Assembly: GCA_033391075.1 (NCBI GenBank)
Contig: JAWPMV010000001.1
Coordinates: forward strand, 1,426,001 to 1,490,000
DNA: 64,000 nt
Direction of reading: 5' to 3'
Origin: Bacteroidia bacterium
GTDB taxonomy: Bacteria > Bacteroidota > Bacteroidia > J057
Of the stretch, positions 16,644-26,526 are shown piece after piece. Position 1 is the stretch's first letter. Each line of letters starts with the position of its first letter. The notes beneath the pieces are model-generated. The model had not been told where the DNA came from and ran no database searches. It saw only the letters and a list, made by a program, of their open reading frames with translations. The position numbers and the translations under genes are program-made.

Positions 16644-17861
16644 TTATTTTTTCTTGGCACGAGCCATTTCAACCAACAATTCACATACAATCTCCAGGGC
16701 TTGGTCTACGCTTGGTAAATTATCAGGATCCTCCTGCAAAGCAGAGTCGATTTTCGTCTCAGAAGAAATGAGGGAATTCCCGGATACTACCAGACTATCA
16801 ATATGCATTTGCGAAACATTGTCAATTTCAGGTGAATCTTCTGGTAACTCTATGTTGAATCGATAATAACGCCTGGTAGTTGAGCTAGGATCTTCGGGGT
16901 CCTGGTATTTTGGAAGTAGGTGTTCCATTTGAAAATGAACAGACTCAGATACGCCTTGCATCAAAATATCAAAAAGAGGCTTGATCCATTGAGATTTCCA
17001 CAACCTTCTGGTCTTCTTGTAAGCATAGGGTTTTCGAGTCTTCCCGGTACCGATAGAAATAAGCAAAAATGGCACATCAAAATTGTCCGAACCAACCTTG
17101 CCAACTGTACCTTTATCCCCCAGCACCTTTTCCAGGGCAAGGGTTCTGATTTTGTATTCTTTACTTTTCTTCCATTTCTCACGTTCCAGGACATACGCTA
17201 GCACGGATGGATTATTGGCAAAAACACCTCCGTCTACCAGGGCAAGGTGCTTACCATTTGCTACTTGAGTATCCTTTATTTCATTATCTAGCTCAGGTAT
17301 CCGATGTGGAGGGAAATAGGTTGGTGCCGCAGAGGTAGAGCGAGCGATATCTTTTAATTCAAAATTTTCGTTCACTTCATCCTCTTGTGCATGAGGTGTA
17401 TAAAAATAGAAAGGCTTTTTTAAGGCCGTATCATAAGAGGTAATCAGGATATCTGTGAAAGTTTCTTTCAACTCAAAATTACCCAGTTTTTCTTCTAAAA
17501 CTTTCTTTATTCCCTTATCTCTGAACTTGCTCCCAAACCACCATCCATCCAGAGAAAACCATCCCAGTTTTTTCTTGAAAATAACTTTTCTTTCTTCTCC
17601 TTTGTAAATGTTCAGAAGGTCCGTAGCTGAATATTTGGGCAGTTGTGTTTCCTGGTCTTTTACCGTTAGTCCACAAGCCAGAATCCCTCCGGTAGAGGTG
17701 CCTGCTATCAGGTCAAAAACTTCTGCGATTCGGGTGAATTCATCTCCGCTGATCTCACTGATTCGCTTCTCCATTTCTACCAGGACTTTGGCAGGGATAA
17801 CGCCCCTGATTCCTCCACCATCTATACTCAAAATGGCTCGGGTGTGTGTAAATTGACTCAT
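16644..17861 (-). CDS. Patatin-like phospholipase
   Basis: Cytosolic patatin-fold lipid acyl hydrolase, 405 aa. The oxyanion hole is 'DGGGIRG' (14-20), the nucleophile S56 is in 'GTSTGG' and the catalytic Asp D210 is in 'LVDGGVFANNPS', so the Ser-Asp dyad is intact. Length and motif layout resemble the CapV-type effectors of CBASS, which degrade membrane phospholipids when activated, but no cyclic-nucleotide synthase is encoded nearby. It is divergent from caspase B with 140 bp between start codons, so the two may share control. I infer a membrane-attacking effector role; a metabolic lipase is the alternative. Confidence 0.9.
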   Translation of the reverse strand: MSQFTHTRAILSIDGGGIRGVIPAKVLVEMEKRISEISGDEFTRIAEVFDLIAGTSTGGILACGLTVKDQETQLPKYSATDLLNIYKGEERKVIFKKKLGWFSLDGWWFGSKFRDKGIKKVLEEKLGNFELKETFTDILITSYDTALKKPFYFYTPHAQEDEVNENFELKDIARSTSAAPTYFPPHRIPELDNEIKDTQVANGKHLALVDGGVFANNPSVLAYVLEREKWKKSKEYKIRTLALEKVLGDKGTVGKVGSDNFDVPFLLISIGTGKTRKPYAYKKTRRLWKSQWIKPLFDILMQGVSESVHFQMEHLLPKYQDPEDPSSTTRRYYRFNIELPEDSPEIDNVSQMHIDSLVVSGNSLISSETKIDSALQEDPDNLPSVDQALEIVCELLVEMARAKKK

Positions 17862-18001
17862 AGTATATCGTAGTTTTTACAGAAAGTTGCCTTCAATGAT
17901 GAAGGCAGCGAAAAGCTTTTAACTTAAATTAAGGAGAAATTTAATTTTTTCGTAAATTATAATCTGAAAAAGCAAAATATGCCTTAAATTACACAGCGCC
18001 C
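17862..18001. promoter_or_regulatory. Shared upstream region of patatin and caspase B
   Basis: This 140-bp, AT-rich divergent region must hold both promoters. It contains a small hairpin (tgccttc / gaaggca, starting near 17887) and the stretch ttttcgtaaattataat, which resembles ttccgtaaattaaaat near 2900 upstream of caspase A. No clear consensus promoter could be fixed. Confidence 0.35.
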
Positions 18002-20137
18002 ATGTCCCACCTTCACGCCCTGCTGATTGGAATCGATACGTACGCAGCAAGTAATGAAATGGATCAATTGAAGGATCTATCTGCTTGTGTTAATGATGTA
18101 AATAATTTTGCAAATTATTTGTCATTGAGTCTTCCCCGAGAAAGACTAATTGTCGAAAAACTGATCAATCAAGATGCTACCAAACAAGGAATTGAGGATA
18201 AAATTCGGGAATTTTTTCTTAGCGATAATCGCCAGATATCAGATGAGGATACTCTTTTATTTTATTACTCGGGCCATGGTTGTCAGGAGGAAGCAGATCC
18301 TGGCTGGAAGGAGAAAGACAATCAGCTGGAAGCCCTGGTCTGTCATGATACCTATGTGAATGGTACCCCTCCCTTTTCCGACAAAGAATTGCGCTATTTG
18401 TTTCATTTGATTTCCCTTCGAACAAAGGCAAGAATAGTTCTGATTACCGATGCTTGCAACTCCGGGGGGTTGAGTCGGGATCTTTCACAACTGACCAATC
18501 GTTTGGGTCCACAGGCAGGAGTAAGACCCTGGGATCAATTTCTTTTTAGCACGGGAGAACATGAGCCCACGGTGAGTAAAGCTGTATTGACGGACACCAA
18601 TTTGCTTGAAACATCCCTTCCTGAATCTATCCATATCCACATGGGAGCTTGTGAGAGTTATCAATCTGCATTTGAGGTTCCTGGCCAACAAGGGGTTTTT
18701 TCCAAAAATTTGCTACATATTCTGGAGCAGACTCAGGATTCCATAAGTTTTCGGGACCTTCATGCAAGGGTCAGGTACCGAGTCAGGCAAAAATACAGTC
18801 AATTTCCCACCCTGTATGCGAAGGGATTGAAAAAAGATCAAATTATTGTTCATGATTTGCTTGATGGGACATTTTTGACGGGTCTGGAATCTCAACGCAA
18901 AGTTTTGGCAAATGTTTTCAAACAACATGGGAAGTGGAGATTGGACAAAGGAGCTATACATGGAATCCCTCCAAAACAGGCAGTACAAAAGCTAAACATT
19001 CAGATCCTGGACGATACTGATGAAACCTTTTCTCTGGGTAAATTGAAAGAAGTAAAGCCTGCTTTTAGTGTTATTGATTCTGTAAATCCTGAAAACCTAC
19101 AAGTAAGAAAGCGATTAGGTACGGGTCCAAAGAAAGAATACCAAGCCAGAATCAGTGGATTGTATAATGATCCATTAGTTATTTATATAGGCGGAACGGA
19201 TAGGTTGATTGCCGACCTCAAAAGCCTCCTTGATGAAGCTAGCATCCAAGTGCAACTTCAGGAGCTGAATATCGAATGGGTAGATGACCCTATGGAGGCT
19301 AGCTATCAATTACTAGCATCAGAAGAAGGATACACCCTAACTCATGCAGGCGAAACTCTGGCCAAGAAGGAAGATTTTCCTCTGTTAGACCCAATTCGCA
19401 GAAATACGGCAAATCTTGCCGAACAACTATTGCGCTACCTTTCCCATATTGCCCATTGGAATTTTGTGAGAGCTCTTCATAATCCCAAACCTAAAACTAA
19501 TCTGAAAGAGGTTTTAAAATGGGAATTGATTTGGCAGCCTGCTTTGGGAGATCACACCAAGGATATAGCGATGCAAGAATACCTGGAGGAAATCACCTTC
19601 AACCCAGATAAAGAGGCAGAAGAAGCAAAATTGCCAGATCCTTTTGAGTATCCAGACTGGGAAATTGAATTAGCAAAGCCCCGCTTGGATGAAGAAGCCT
19701 TTGGATACTTGCGTCTGTGGATTCAAAACTTGTCAGAAAAGCCTTTGTACATAAGCTTACTCTACATGGGGCATCTTTTTCAGGTGAATTCAAGAACTAT
19801 GCCTAGACAAAAAGAGGTTGTAAGACTAGGCGGGAAGGAAAAAATTTGGGGCTTGGGCAATGAAAGCATAGGCTCTCCTGTGTATTTTCGTCCATATGAA
19901 AGGGATAAGCGTAACCGGGGGCAAATGTTTTACCTTAAATTAATTGTCAGTAATAGCCCTTTTGAATTGTCTGGAAGTCTCAACCAAACCCGATTGCCGT
20001 TTCCCGGGGAAAATCTAGCCAAAGACGGAATAAAGCAAGAACAAGGGCCTGTTCAAGGCTATCCAGACGGTGCTTTTTGGCTAACAAAAATACTGAGGAT
20101 ACGTGTGCTTAATCCCGACTACCAAGCTAGCCCTTAG
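18002..20137 (+). CDS. Caspase-family peptidase B (C14), 711 aa
   Basis: Cytosolic caspase-like peptidase and paralogue of caspase A (602-2587). The caspase fold (about 1-235) begins 'HALLIGIDTYAA'; catalytic H92 lies in 'YYSGHG' and C152 in 'DACNSGG', so it should be active. The C-terminal 450 residues share with caspase A the 'LSHIAHWNFVRALHNPKPK' region, the 'LYISLLYMGHLFQV' block and the end 'VLNPDY'. It starts 140 bp from the divergent patatin gene and ends 38 bp before the giant caspase gene, so caspases B and C are probably one operon. A role as the protease of a suicide or immune module is inferred. Confidence 0.88.
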   Translation: MSHLHALLIGIDTYAASNEMDQLKDLSACVNDVNNFANYLSLSLPRERLIVEKLINQDATKQGIEDKIREFFLSDNRQISDEDTLLFYYSGHGCQEEADPGWKEKDNQLEALVCHDTYVNGTPPFSDKELRYLFHLISLRTKARIVLITDACNSGGLSRDLSQLTNRLGPQAGVRPWDQFLFSTGEHEPTVSKAVLTDTNLLETSLPESIHIHMGACESYQSAFEVPGQQGVFSKNLLHILEQTQDSISFRDLHARVRYRVRQKYSQFPTLYAKGLKKDQIIVHDLLDGTFLTGLESQRKVLANVFKQHGKWRLDKGAIHGIPPKQAVQKLNIQILDDTDETFSLGKLKEVKPAFSVIDSVNPENLQVRKRLGTGPKKEYQARISGLYNDPLVIYIGGTDRLIADLKSLLDEASIQVQLQELNIEWVDDPMEASYQLLASEEGYTLTHAGETLAKKEDFPLLDPIRRNTANLAEQLLRYLSHIAHWNFVRALHNPKPKTNLKEVLKWELIWQPALGDHTKDIAMQEYLEEITFNPDKEAEEAKLPDPFEYPDWEIELAKPRLDEEAFGYLRLWIQNLSEKPLYISLLYMGHLFQVNSRTMPRQKEVVRLGGKEKIWGLGNESIGSPVYFRPYERDKRNRGQMFYLKLIVSNSPFELSGSLNQTRLPFPGENLAKDGIKQEQGPVQGYPDGAFWLTKILRIRVLNPDYQASP

Positions 20138-20175
20138 CCGGAGAAGAAACCTTAACCTAAAACTTTTTCTATTCT

Positions 20176-23100
20176 ATGGATATATTTACGGCAGATCAAC
20201 GGAGTGGTATAGACAAAAAGCCCATACTTGACCAATGGGCCGTAGTCATTGGTATATCTACATACAAAGATTCCAAAAGGCCCCCAAAAGGAAAAGATCA
20301 GGAGGCGGTAGGGCTCTCTCCAGCATTTAATAGGACCATTAATCCCTTGGAATTCGCACATACTGACGCCCGTTCATTTAAGGAACAATTGGAATCAGGA
20401 AGATGTGGCTCCTTTAAAGATATCAGATACCTCGTCAATGAAGACGCTACTACCCGAAACATCCTATCAGCCCTCCGGACCTTTCTTAAACAACCCAAGG
20501 CTGAGGATCTTGTCATCATTTATTTTTCAGGACATGGGGTTCCGGATGAAGCCCGCCCTAGCAACAACTACTTTCTGACCTATGATACAGAAGCCGAAGA
20601 TATTCCAGGGACTGCTTTGCACATGAGTGAGATAAAGCAATGCATAGACGATACCCTGCTTGCCGAACGGATATTGGTTATTATCGACTCATGTTATAGC
20701 GGAGCTGTGATAGATACCTCCGGAAGGGCCGCGATCGTAACCCAAAAAGTGAAGAGTGGAGCTTCCTCAGGAAGCGGGAACAATGAATTACTGGGGAAAA
20801 TGATTATTGAGAGCAAACCAGGAATTACCTGGCTTGCCTCTTCTCAATCCGGTCAAAAATCTTTGGAGGATGCAAAGTGGGGCGCAAAAGGGGAGGATGG
20901 TAAACCCATAGGTGGTGGAGCTTTTACACATGCGCTAATTGAAGGAATCAATGGGGCTGCCGATGGATATCTGGGAGGAGGTAATTATGGAAAAAAAGAC
21001 GGTATAGTATCTGTAGGAGAACTGAGCATATACGTTAGAGACAAGGTGGTCGAATTGACCAACACCCAGCAAGAGCCAACGACCATAAGTGGTACCCACG
21101 ACATGCCCATTTCCTACACAGGAGGGCTAGACACTCAACTGCATTTTAAACTGGGAAAATTACTTATGGAAGTAGGTAATAGAAGCCGCGACCTCGAACG
21201 GTACCTATCTGCATATTGGCATTTCCGGAAAGCTGTTCAGTTGTATAAAGGCAAGAAGGAAGAATCGCAACTACAAAAAGAACAATACCTGTTATGGCAG
21301 GCACGTGCATTGAGTGCTGCGGGTAAGTGGGAAGAAGCAGAACAAATCTTTGCAAAAATCTATTTGGACCGAAAATCGGCAGATGTCTTATTCCTAAAAG
21401 GCTGTATGCAATTGCTCCAAGGCAAGAGAGATGAGAAAAAATTGCTGGAAGCAGCTGAAACACTTAAACAATTTGGCAATCAATATCCTGAACATGAGAA
21501 ATATGCCTTTGCGAAGGTTTTAGGAGAGGTCCTGGTTAAAAAAGCGCAGCGAGGGAAAATTTATGCCTTCCTGCTGGGGGTTGACAGCTATAAACATTTT
21601 GGCAATTTAAAGGGACCTTTGAATGATGTGGAGATTATGAAAGAAGCACTTAGTACTTTTTGGGAGGATGTAGAGATCGAAGTGCTTCTAGGGGAAAAGG
21701 CAAACACACATTCTCTGAAAGAGAAGCTTACTTCCTACGCCCGATCACTAAGCATAGAGGATACCTTTATTTACTATCATACGGGAAGAGCCTTTCATGA
21801 GCCTTTCCTGCTAGACGATTACAATTCCGCTCCTGATGCACCGTATATCCCATTATTTGCATCTAAAATTGATAGCCATCCTAAAACAGGTGAAAAAGTA
21901 TTTGAAGAAATTGTATATGCCCGTCAATTTCATGAATACATCAAAGGAATTCCGGCTAAATCAAAAATTCTTATTTTGGATCATTGTCATTCTCCAGCTT
22001 TTCTGGAACTGGTAGAAAGCGAAGGGGATTATTCGGTCTGGTCAGCAGCAATAGAGGGACAATTTGCTAATGAGAAAATTCTTGAAGGAAAACTAAATGG
22101 GGTATTTTCCTATTCTGTGTCTAAAACCTTAAAAAGGTTTAAAGGGAAAGAACAAGAAGATTCTTTTAAAGAAGCATTTTCCCGAGAAGTCGAAAAAATT
22201 GTGAAAAAGGAGACTTCAAATCAGGATCCCCAGTTTATTTGGGCTCCTGGATCCTTCCCTTCAGAAAGTCCACTAGATAATATCTATGACCTGGTAAATT
22301 TTACCTATGGTGCCAATACCTATTATTCTTTTTCCAAACTTCAAACTTTCTCTAGTTTACTGCCTGATACACCTGTTCTGGATGTCTACAAAAAGCTGAT
22401 ACAATCCTACATGGATCAAGATCCCCTAAAGGCTATGCGATTGGCATCAGAATTAGAAGCGATAGGTTTATTGGATGATGAACTTCATTTGAATTTGGTT
22501 TTGCTCAATCACGGCAAATTTAATTTTTCTAAGGCAAAGGAGCATTTGGACATCTATCTTCAAACTAATGATGGAAGCCATACCGCTGAGCAAGCCCTGG
22601 CAAAATTGTATAAAGAAAGGCATGAAGTCAAAAAACGAGCCTTATTGGTAGGCGTAGACTGCTTCGAAACTAAAGAAGGGGAAGAGGCAATCGGTGAAGA
22701 TCTAACAAATACTATTGATTACCCCAGAAGGTATAGCGGTCAGGATGAAATCCTTCGGGATGTAGATATATGGAAAAAATTGTTGGAAGAATTTGGCTTT
22801 AAAGTCAAGGTCTTGAAAAATAAAGCTGCGAGTCGAAATGAGATTGAGACGGAATTTAAGAAATTGGTGGAACACGCTGAGCATGGTCCGGCTGTTTTCT
22901 TCTATGCAGGATATTGTTCCCATGAAGTGAGACGAAAAAGCATGACGAGGTCTACCGATAAGAAATTTAAGTTCAATAACGATCACAAAGTTAAAGGGAG
23001 TATTCTGAGCTACGATGTTTTTTTAGATCATGTCCAGGATATCAGCTTCTTGGAACTGGCACATATGGCCAAGTCAGCCAATCATTTAACCACGATCATT

Positions 23101-25275
23101 GAAGCTGGTCTTATAAAGGGTTCAAGAAGATATATAGACCCCGATGTGATTACTGGTACTTCCCAAAGTAAGGGTTTGATGTTCGAAGAGGATGAATCTG
23201 ACCTGGAGGATCGTATAATAAGGAAGTTCCAGGGAAGTTCATTGCGCCTTCGCAATAATTGGCTTAAATTTCTCCAAATTGGCAACGTAAGTGTTTTTTC
23301 GGGCGGGACTATCTCAAAAGCTTATTCCGCTAATTCTGGACTCTGGATTGAACTCGTAGGCCATGAGATACAAGATGAGCAAGAACCCTTTCCCGAGAAT
23401 CGAGGAGGAGGGATTATGACAGCTTTTCTCCAGAAGATTTTAAGCCAGGAAGGTCAAAAAGGATCAAGGGAACCCTTATCCTTGGAAACGCTTAGTAGAC
23501 AGGTGAAGAGATTGAAAAAGCAAATTCCAAATTCCCTGGACAATCAGAAATATAAGTATTTCTCCCCCATTATTTTGGGGCCTAAGAAGGCGGCTTTTGC
23601 GGGATTTGTGGACTTAGGAGTTGATGAGATATTTGAAATCAAAAACAAAAGCCTGAGGTTGGCCAAAGATGAACTGTCAAAACTCATAGCAAAATTAGAG
23701 TCCAATGAAAGACTTTCAGTTACCCAAATCGATTTAGGAGTCGTTCATCACTTATTGGGGGAGCGTTACCAGCTGGCTGATAAGCATGAAGAAGCAAAAC
23801 TACAATTTGAGAAAGCAGAAATAGCGTTTAAGAAAGCCATCGCCAATGAGGATGAAAAAGCCAACTTTCCCATGGGAAGATTATTGGTGGATGCTTTCAA
23901 AACATTCAAATATACTTGGACTCAATCCCTTAGTTTTTTACGAAAGGCGAATAAATTAGAACCTTCCAATCCTTCTATCAAATACTATTTGGCTACTGCC
24001 ATGAAAGGAGAAATAGAAGAAGAACGTGAAACGGAATTGATTACAGCTTTTGAGTCCTATTTAAAGGCAGGCGCACCTATGGGAAATCGGGATCGGGTAG
24101 TGGAAAGTTTGAATGAACTTGATCCCAAAAGGAAAAAGATAGCATTGATAGAAAAGGGAAAGAAGAGCTTGGAATCCGGGAAGCATAAAGACCTGAAAGA
24201 AGGTATTAAAGCCTTTGAAGAAGCTATCGAGTTGGGAGATGAAAGCTCTTTCGTTTTTCTGGGGCAGGCATACGAAAAACAAAAGGACTATGTTCGAGCG
24301 GTTCAGGCCTATAGTCAAATGAAAGAAGTAGACCGTAAAAAACCGGAACACAAAAAACGCATGGGTTTCGCCATCCAGCAACTCTTTCATGATAAATCGC
24401 TCCTCTTGGAAGGAATTTCTTATTTGAATATCCACGAGCTCGATGCTGAAGAGAAAAGCATTAGGAGAAGATTGTTGGATTCTTATCAATTGTTGACCAG
24501 CGTGGAGGGAGTTAAAACCTATGATTTCTTAGCGAAACACTTTGAGAACAGAGCAACAAGTTACCTGAAGGCCCTGGGCTCAGATTTCCCCCCAAGAACA
24601 ATGAATGAGCCAAGTATCAAGGCATTTGGGGATTTCCTGAAAAAGTATCAAAATGTAGAAACTCTGGTAGAAAAGCGAGTAAACTTGATCCTAAAAGGGC
24701 AAACTTCTCCTGCGCTTCCGGAATTTGATACCTTCGAAGACCCACGAGTAAAACCTGGCTCCGAGAGCTCGGAAAAATACCGTACACTTGTTCTCAATGG
24801 GCTGATATGGATGGCAGAAGATATGAATTATGAAACAGAAGAGGGATCCTGGTTAGTTGAAAATGAGTACGGTTCATACAGCAGGCTCTATACTTGGGAA
24901 ACGGCTATGAAAGTATGCCCACAAGGATGGCGTCTTCCCAGCGACGAAGAATGGAAAAGTTTGGCCGAATCTTTTGGCGAAAAAATGGATGGAGGATGGG
25001 AAGAACCTTATGCTCAACTAATCGACGGGGGATTGACGGGTTTCAATGTTAAACATGCGGGTTGGATGGAAGAAGAGGGCATCCATAAAGGAATTCAAAC
25101 CGAGGAGGAACATGCCAAATACTGGACAAGTACGGACTTCAAGGAAGATACAAGCCAAGCAATGGCTTACGTATTTAAGAAAATAAATGGGAAAATGTAC
25201 AGAGGCAAAGACTCAAAAACCAAGGGTTTTGCATGTCGATATGTGACAAACATAGCTCAAATCACCCTTCGGTAA
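20176..25275 (+). CDS. Giant triple-caspase protein with TPR-like regions and FISUMP domain, 1699 aa
   Basis: Cytosolic multidomain protein. Caspase fold 1 (about 20-320) is intact: H120 in 'YFSGHG', C173 in 'IDSCYSG'. TPR-like helices follow (about 330-450). Fold 2 (from 461, 'AFLLGVDSYKHF') keeps a Cys (C604 in 'LDHCHSPAF') but has HTGR where SGHG is expected (535-538). A helical stretch follows, then fold 3 (from 819, 'ALLVGVDCFE'), which has AGYC at the His motif (Y913) and EAGLIKG at the Cys motif (G978), so it is catalytically dead. TPR-like repeats fill about 1150-1530. The C-terminus (1536-1695) is a FISUMP domain: 'GLIWMAEDMNY', 'LYTWETAMKVCPQGWRLPS', 'KYWTSTDF', 'GFACRYV'. The dead folds may be sensing or docking units. 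Third caspase gene of the window and 38 bp after caspase B. Confidence 0.88.
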   Translation: MDIFTADQRSGIDKKPILDQWAVVIGISTYKDSKRPPKGKDQEAVGLSPAFNRTINPLEFAHTDARSFKEQLESGRCGSFKDIRYLVNEDATTRNILSALRTFLKQPKAEDLVIIYFSGHGVPDEARPSNNYFLTYDTEAEDIPGTALHMSEIKQCIDDTLLAERILVIIDSCYSGAVIDTSGRAAIVTQKVKSGASSGSGNNELLGKMIIESKPGITWLASSQSGQKSLEDAKWGAKGEDGKPIGGGAFTHALIEGINGAADGYLGGGNYGKKDGIVSVGELSIYVRDKVVELTNTQQEPTTISGTHDMPISYTGGLDTQLHFKLGKLLMEVGNRSRDLERYLSAYWHFRKAVQLYKGKKEESQLQKEQYLLWQARALSAAGKWEEAEQIFAKIYLDRKSADVLFLKGCMQLLQGKRDEKKLLEAAETLKQFGNQYPEHEKYAFAKVLGEVLVKKAQRGKIYAFLLGVDSYKHFGNLKGPLNDVEIMKEALSTFWEDVEIEVLLGEKANTHSLKEKLTSYARSLSIEDTFIYYHTGRAFHEPFLLDDYNSAPDAPYIPLFASKIDSHPKTGEKVFEEIVYARQFHEYIKGIPAKSKILILDHCHSPAFLELVESEGDYSVWSAAIEGQFANEKILEGKLNGVFSYSVSKTLKRFKGKEQEDSFKEAFSREVEKIVKKETSNQDPQFIWAPGSFPSESPLDNIYDLVNFTYGANTYYSFSKLQTFSSLLPDTPVLDVYKKLIQSYMDQDPLKAMRLASELEAIGLLDDELHLNLVLLNHGKFNFSKAKEHLDIYLQTNDGSHTAEQALAKLYKERHEVKKRALLVGVDCFETKEGEEAIGEDLTNTIDYPRRYSGQDEILRDVDIWKKLLEEFGFKVKVLKNKAASRNEIETEFKKLVEHAEHGPAVFFYAGYCSHEVRRKSMTRSTDKKFKFNNDHKVKGSILSYDVFLDHVQDISFLELAHMAKSANHLTTIIEAGLIKGSRRYIDPDVITGTSQSKGLMFEEDESDLEDRIIRKFQGSSLRLRNNWLKFLQIGNVSVFSGGTISKAYSANSGLWIELVGHEIQDEQEPFPENRGGGIMTAFLQKILSQEGQKGSREPLSLETLSRQVKRLKKQIPNSLDNQKYKYFSPIILGPKKAAFAGFVDLGVDEIFEIKNKSLRLAKDELSKLIAKLESNERLSVTQIDLGVVHHLLGERYQLADKHEEAKLQFEKAEIAFKKAIANEDEKANFPMGRLLVDAFKTFKYTWTQSLSFLRKANKLEPSNPSIKYYLATAMKGEIEEERETELITAFESYLKAGAPMGNRDRVVESLNELDPKRKKIALIEKGKKSLESGKHKDLKEGIKAFEEAIELGDESSFVFLGQAYEKQKDYVRAVQAYSQMKEVDRKKPEHKKRMGFAIQQLFHDKSLLLEGISYLNIHELDAEEKSIRRRLLDSYQLLTSVEGVKTYDFLAKHFENRATSYLKALGSDFPPRTMNEPSIKAFGDFLKKYQNVETLVEKRVNLILKGQTSPALPEFDTFEDPRVKPGSESSEKYRTLVLNGLIWMAEDMNYETEEGSWLVENEYGSYSRLYTWETAMKVCPQGWRLPSDEEWKSLAESFGEKMDGGWEEPYAQLIDGGLTGFNVKHAGWMEEEGIHKGIQTEEEHAKYWTSTDFKEDTSQAMAYVFKKINGKMYRGKDSKTKGFACRYVTNIAQITLR

Positions 25276-25276
25276 A

Positions 25277-25969
25277 TCAGGGTACCTCTTCGCCTGCATC
25301 CTCAAGGGCCTCATCGGTTTGATCGGAAGTTTCATCTTCGTTTGTTTGGGGTTCATCACTACTCAAACCGCCCTCGGTATGAGCTGAAGGATCTTTCTTA
25401 ACTTCTTCTGAATCCTTTTTCTTTTCCTCTGTTTTTGCATTCTCCGGTATACTAATCATACTGTCCTCTTCTTCTGTATCTAAGAAATCCTGGTAGAATT
25501 TAATGCTCTCGGAGATCGTTCTTTCTACATTCCCCAAAAATGCTTTCAGGGCATCTTTATGAGTCTGGAATTCTTTGTATTGATTGGTAAGGCTTAAGAA
25601 TGCAAAGCCTTCCTGTTTGATAAGGTGAGACTGTTGACGATAGAAAGCCCAGCGTTTCCGGTAATTGATCAATTGGTTAAGACCAGCAGCTAAAGCCGCC
25701 AGAACGCCCAAAATTGATACAATAATGTCCTGGGCAATTTCATTCAATAACGTATTATTAAGATTCGTGATAAAGGGAATCAGAAGACTCGCAACGAGGG
25801 CAGTGAGGTAATACCACCTAAATCGGTCTACGTCTCGCTTGGCTTTCTTTTCATAATCATCAATGGTATCCAGCCATCTAATTTTCAGAAGTTCTTTTTG
25901 AGAAGGCTCCAAGTCGAGTTGACTGACGTAGTTCCTGATTTCTTTGATTCTTGCGGGAGTGAGATCCAT
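25277..25969 (-). CDS. SLATT/DUF4231-like two-TM membrane protein with acidic tail
   Basis: Small predicted inner-membrane protein, 230 aa. An N-terminal helix (1-50) leads to TM1 (about 52-70) and TM2 (about 81-101). The segment after TM2, 'NYRKRWAFYRQQSHLIKQEG', fits the 'W..YR..ae.lk.e' motif of DUF4231/SLATT proteins, which are predicted pore-forming effectors in nucleotide-activated and other immune systems. Residues 165-230 form a Glu/Asp/Ser-rich, probably disordered tail. Its stop is 1 bp from the stop of the giant caspase gene, so the two transcripts overlap at their 3' ends. The pore-forming role is inferred from the family. Confidence 0.75.
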   Translation of the reverse strand: MDLTPARIKEIRNYVSQLDLEPSQKELLKIRWLDTIDDYEKKAKRDVDRFRWYYLTALVASLLIPFITNLNNTLLNEIAQDIIVSILGVLAALAAGLNQLINYRKRWAFYRQQSHLIKQEGFAFLSLTNQYKEFQTHKDALKAFLGNVERTISESIKFYQDFLDTEEEDSMISIPENAKTEEKKKDSEEVKKDPSAHTEGGLSSDEPQTNEDETSDQTDEALEDAGEEVP

Positions 25970-26526
25970 AATGTTTAAAATAGTTTGGGCTAAAGGCTAT
26001 ACCAGAAATATTTCGAATGCAAACCAAGACTTAAAAGAGGTTTGAATGCATACAGGAAATATGAAAACTATTTGCTAGGAATATATAGAGCAATAAAAAA
26101 GCAGTAGTCTATTTGAATATACTCAATATAATCAAATGTTTCAACGGATGGAAATATACGCCTTTGCATGCACTATTTTTGCCTGCTTTGGCCCTTTTTT
26201 GAAGAGGCTTAGGTAAGGAATGCACAGAAAGCCCTAAAAAAGCCACTAAGCAAAATGGAAATAAATTTCTTTTTCTCGAATAATATTAGTAACTAAAACA
26301 TTCAACGGGTGATTCGGCTGTCTCAAGTCAATATCATCATTATGCTAACTAGTTACTCCTGATAGCTATTCTTTTCTTTCCCAGGATTTTGGGAAATGGG
26401 GTTTTCTTTTCTTAATCACTACAATTCAAAATGAATTGCTTAGTAGATATACAGAATGGCAAATAAGATTTATTTGGCATTTATGTCTGCTACTTTTCAT
26501 CATTTAGAAAACTCAAACTAATAAAC
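25970..26526. other. 557-bp AT-rich gap, no gene seen
   Basis: It lies between the start of the SLATT-like gene (-) and the peptidoglycan-binding gene (+), so promoters for both are expected here. I see a widely spaced inverted pair agtaact / agttact (26289 and 26351 regions) and several TTTG words, but no convincing promoter pair, RNA gene or open frame. Confidence 0.4.

Noticed and set aside
16644-25969. CBASS operon (patatin CapV-like plus SLATT)
   Set aside because: No CD-NTase, ubiquitin-like accessory or HORMA/TRIP13 gene is present within the window.
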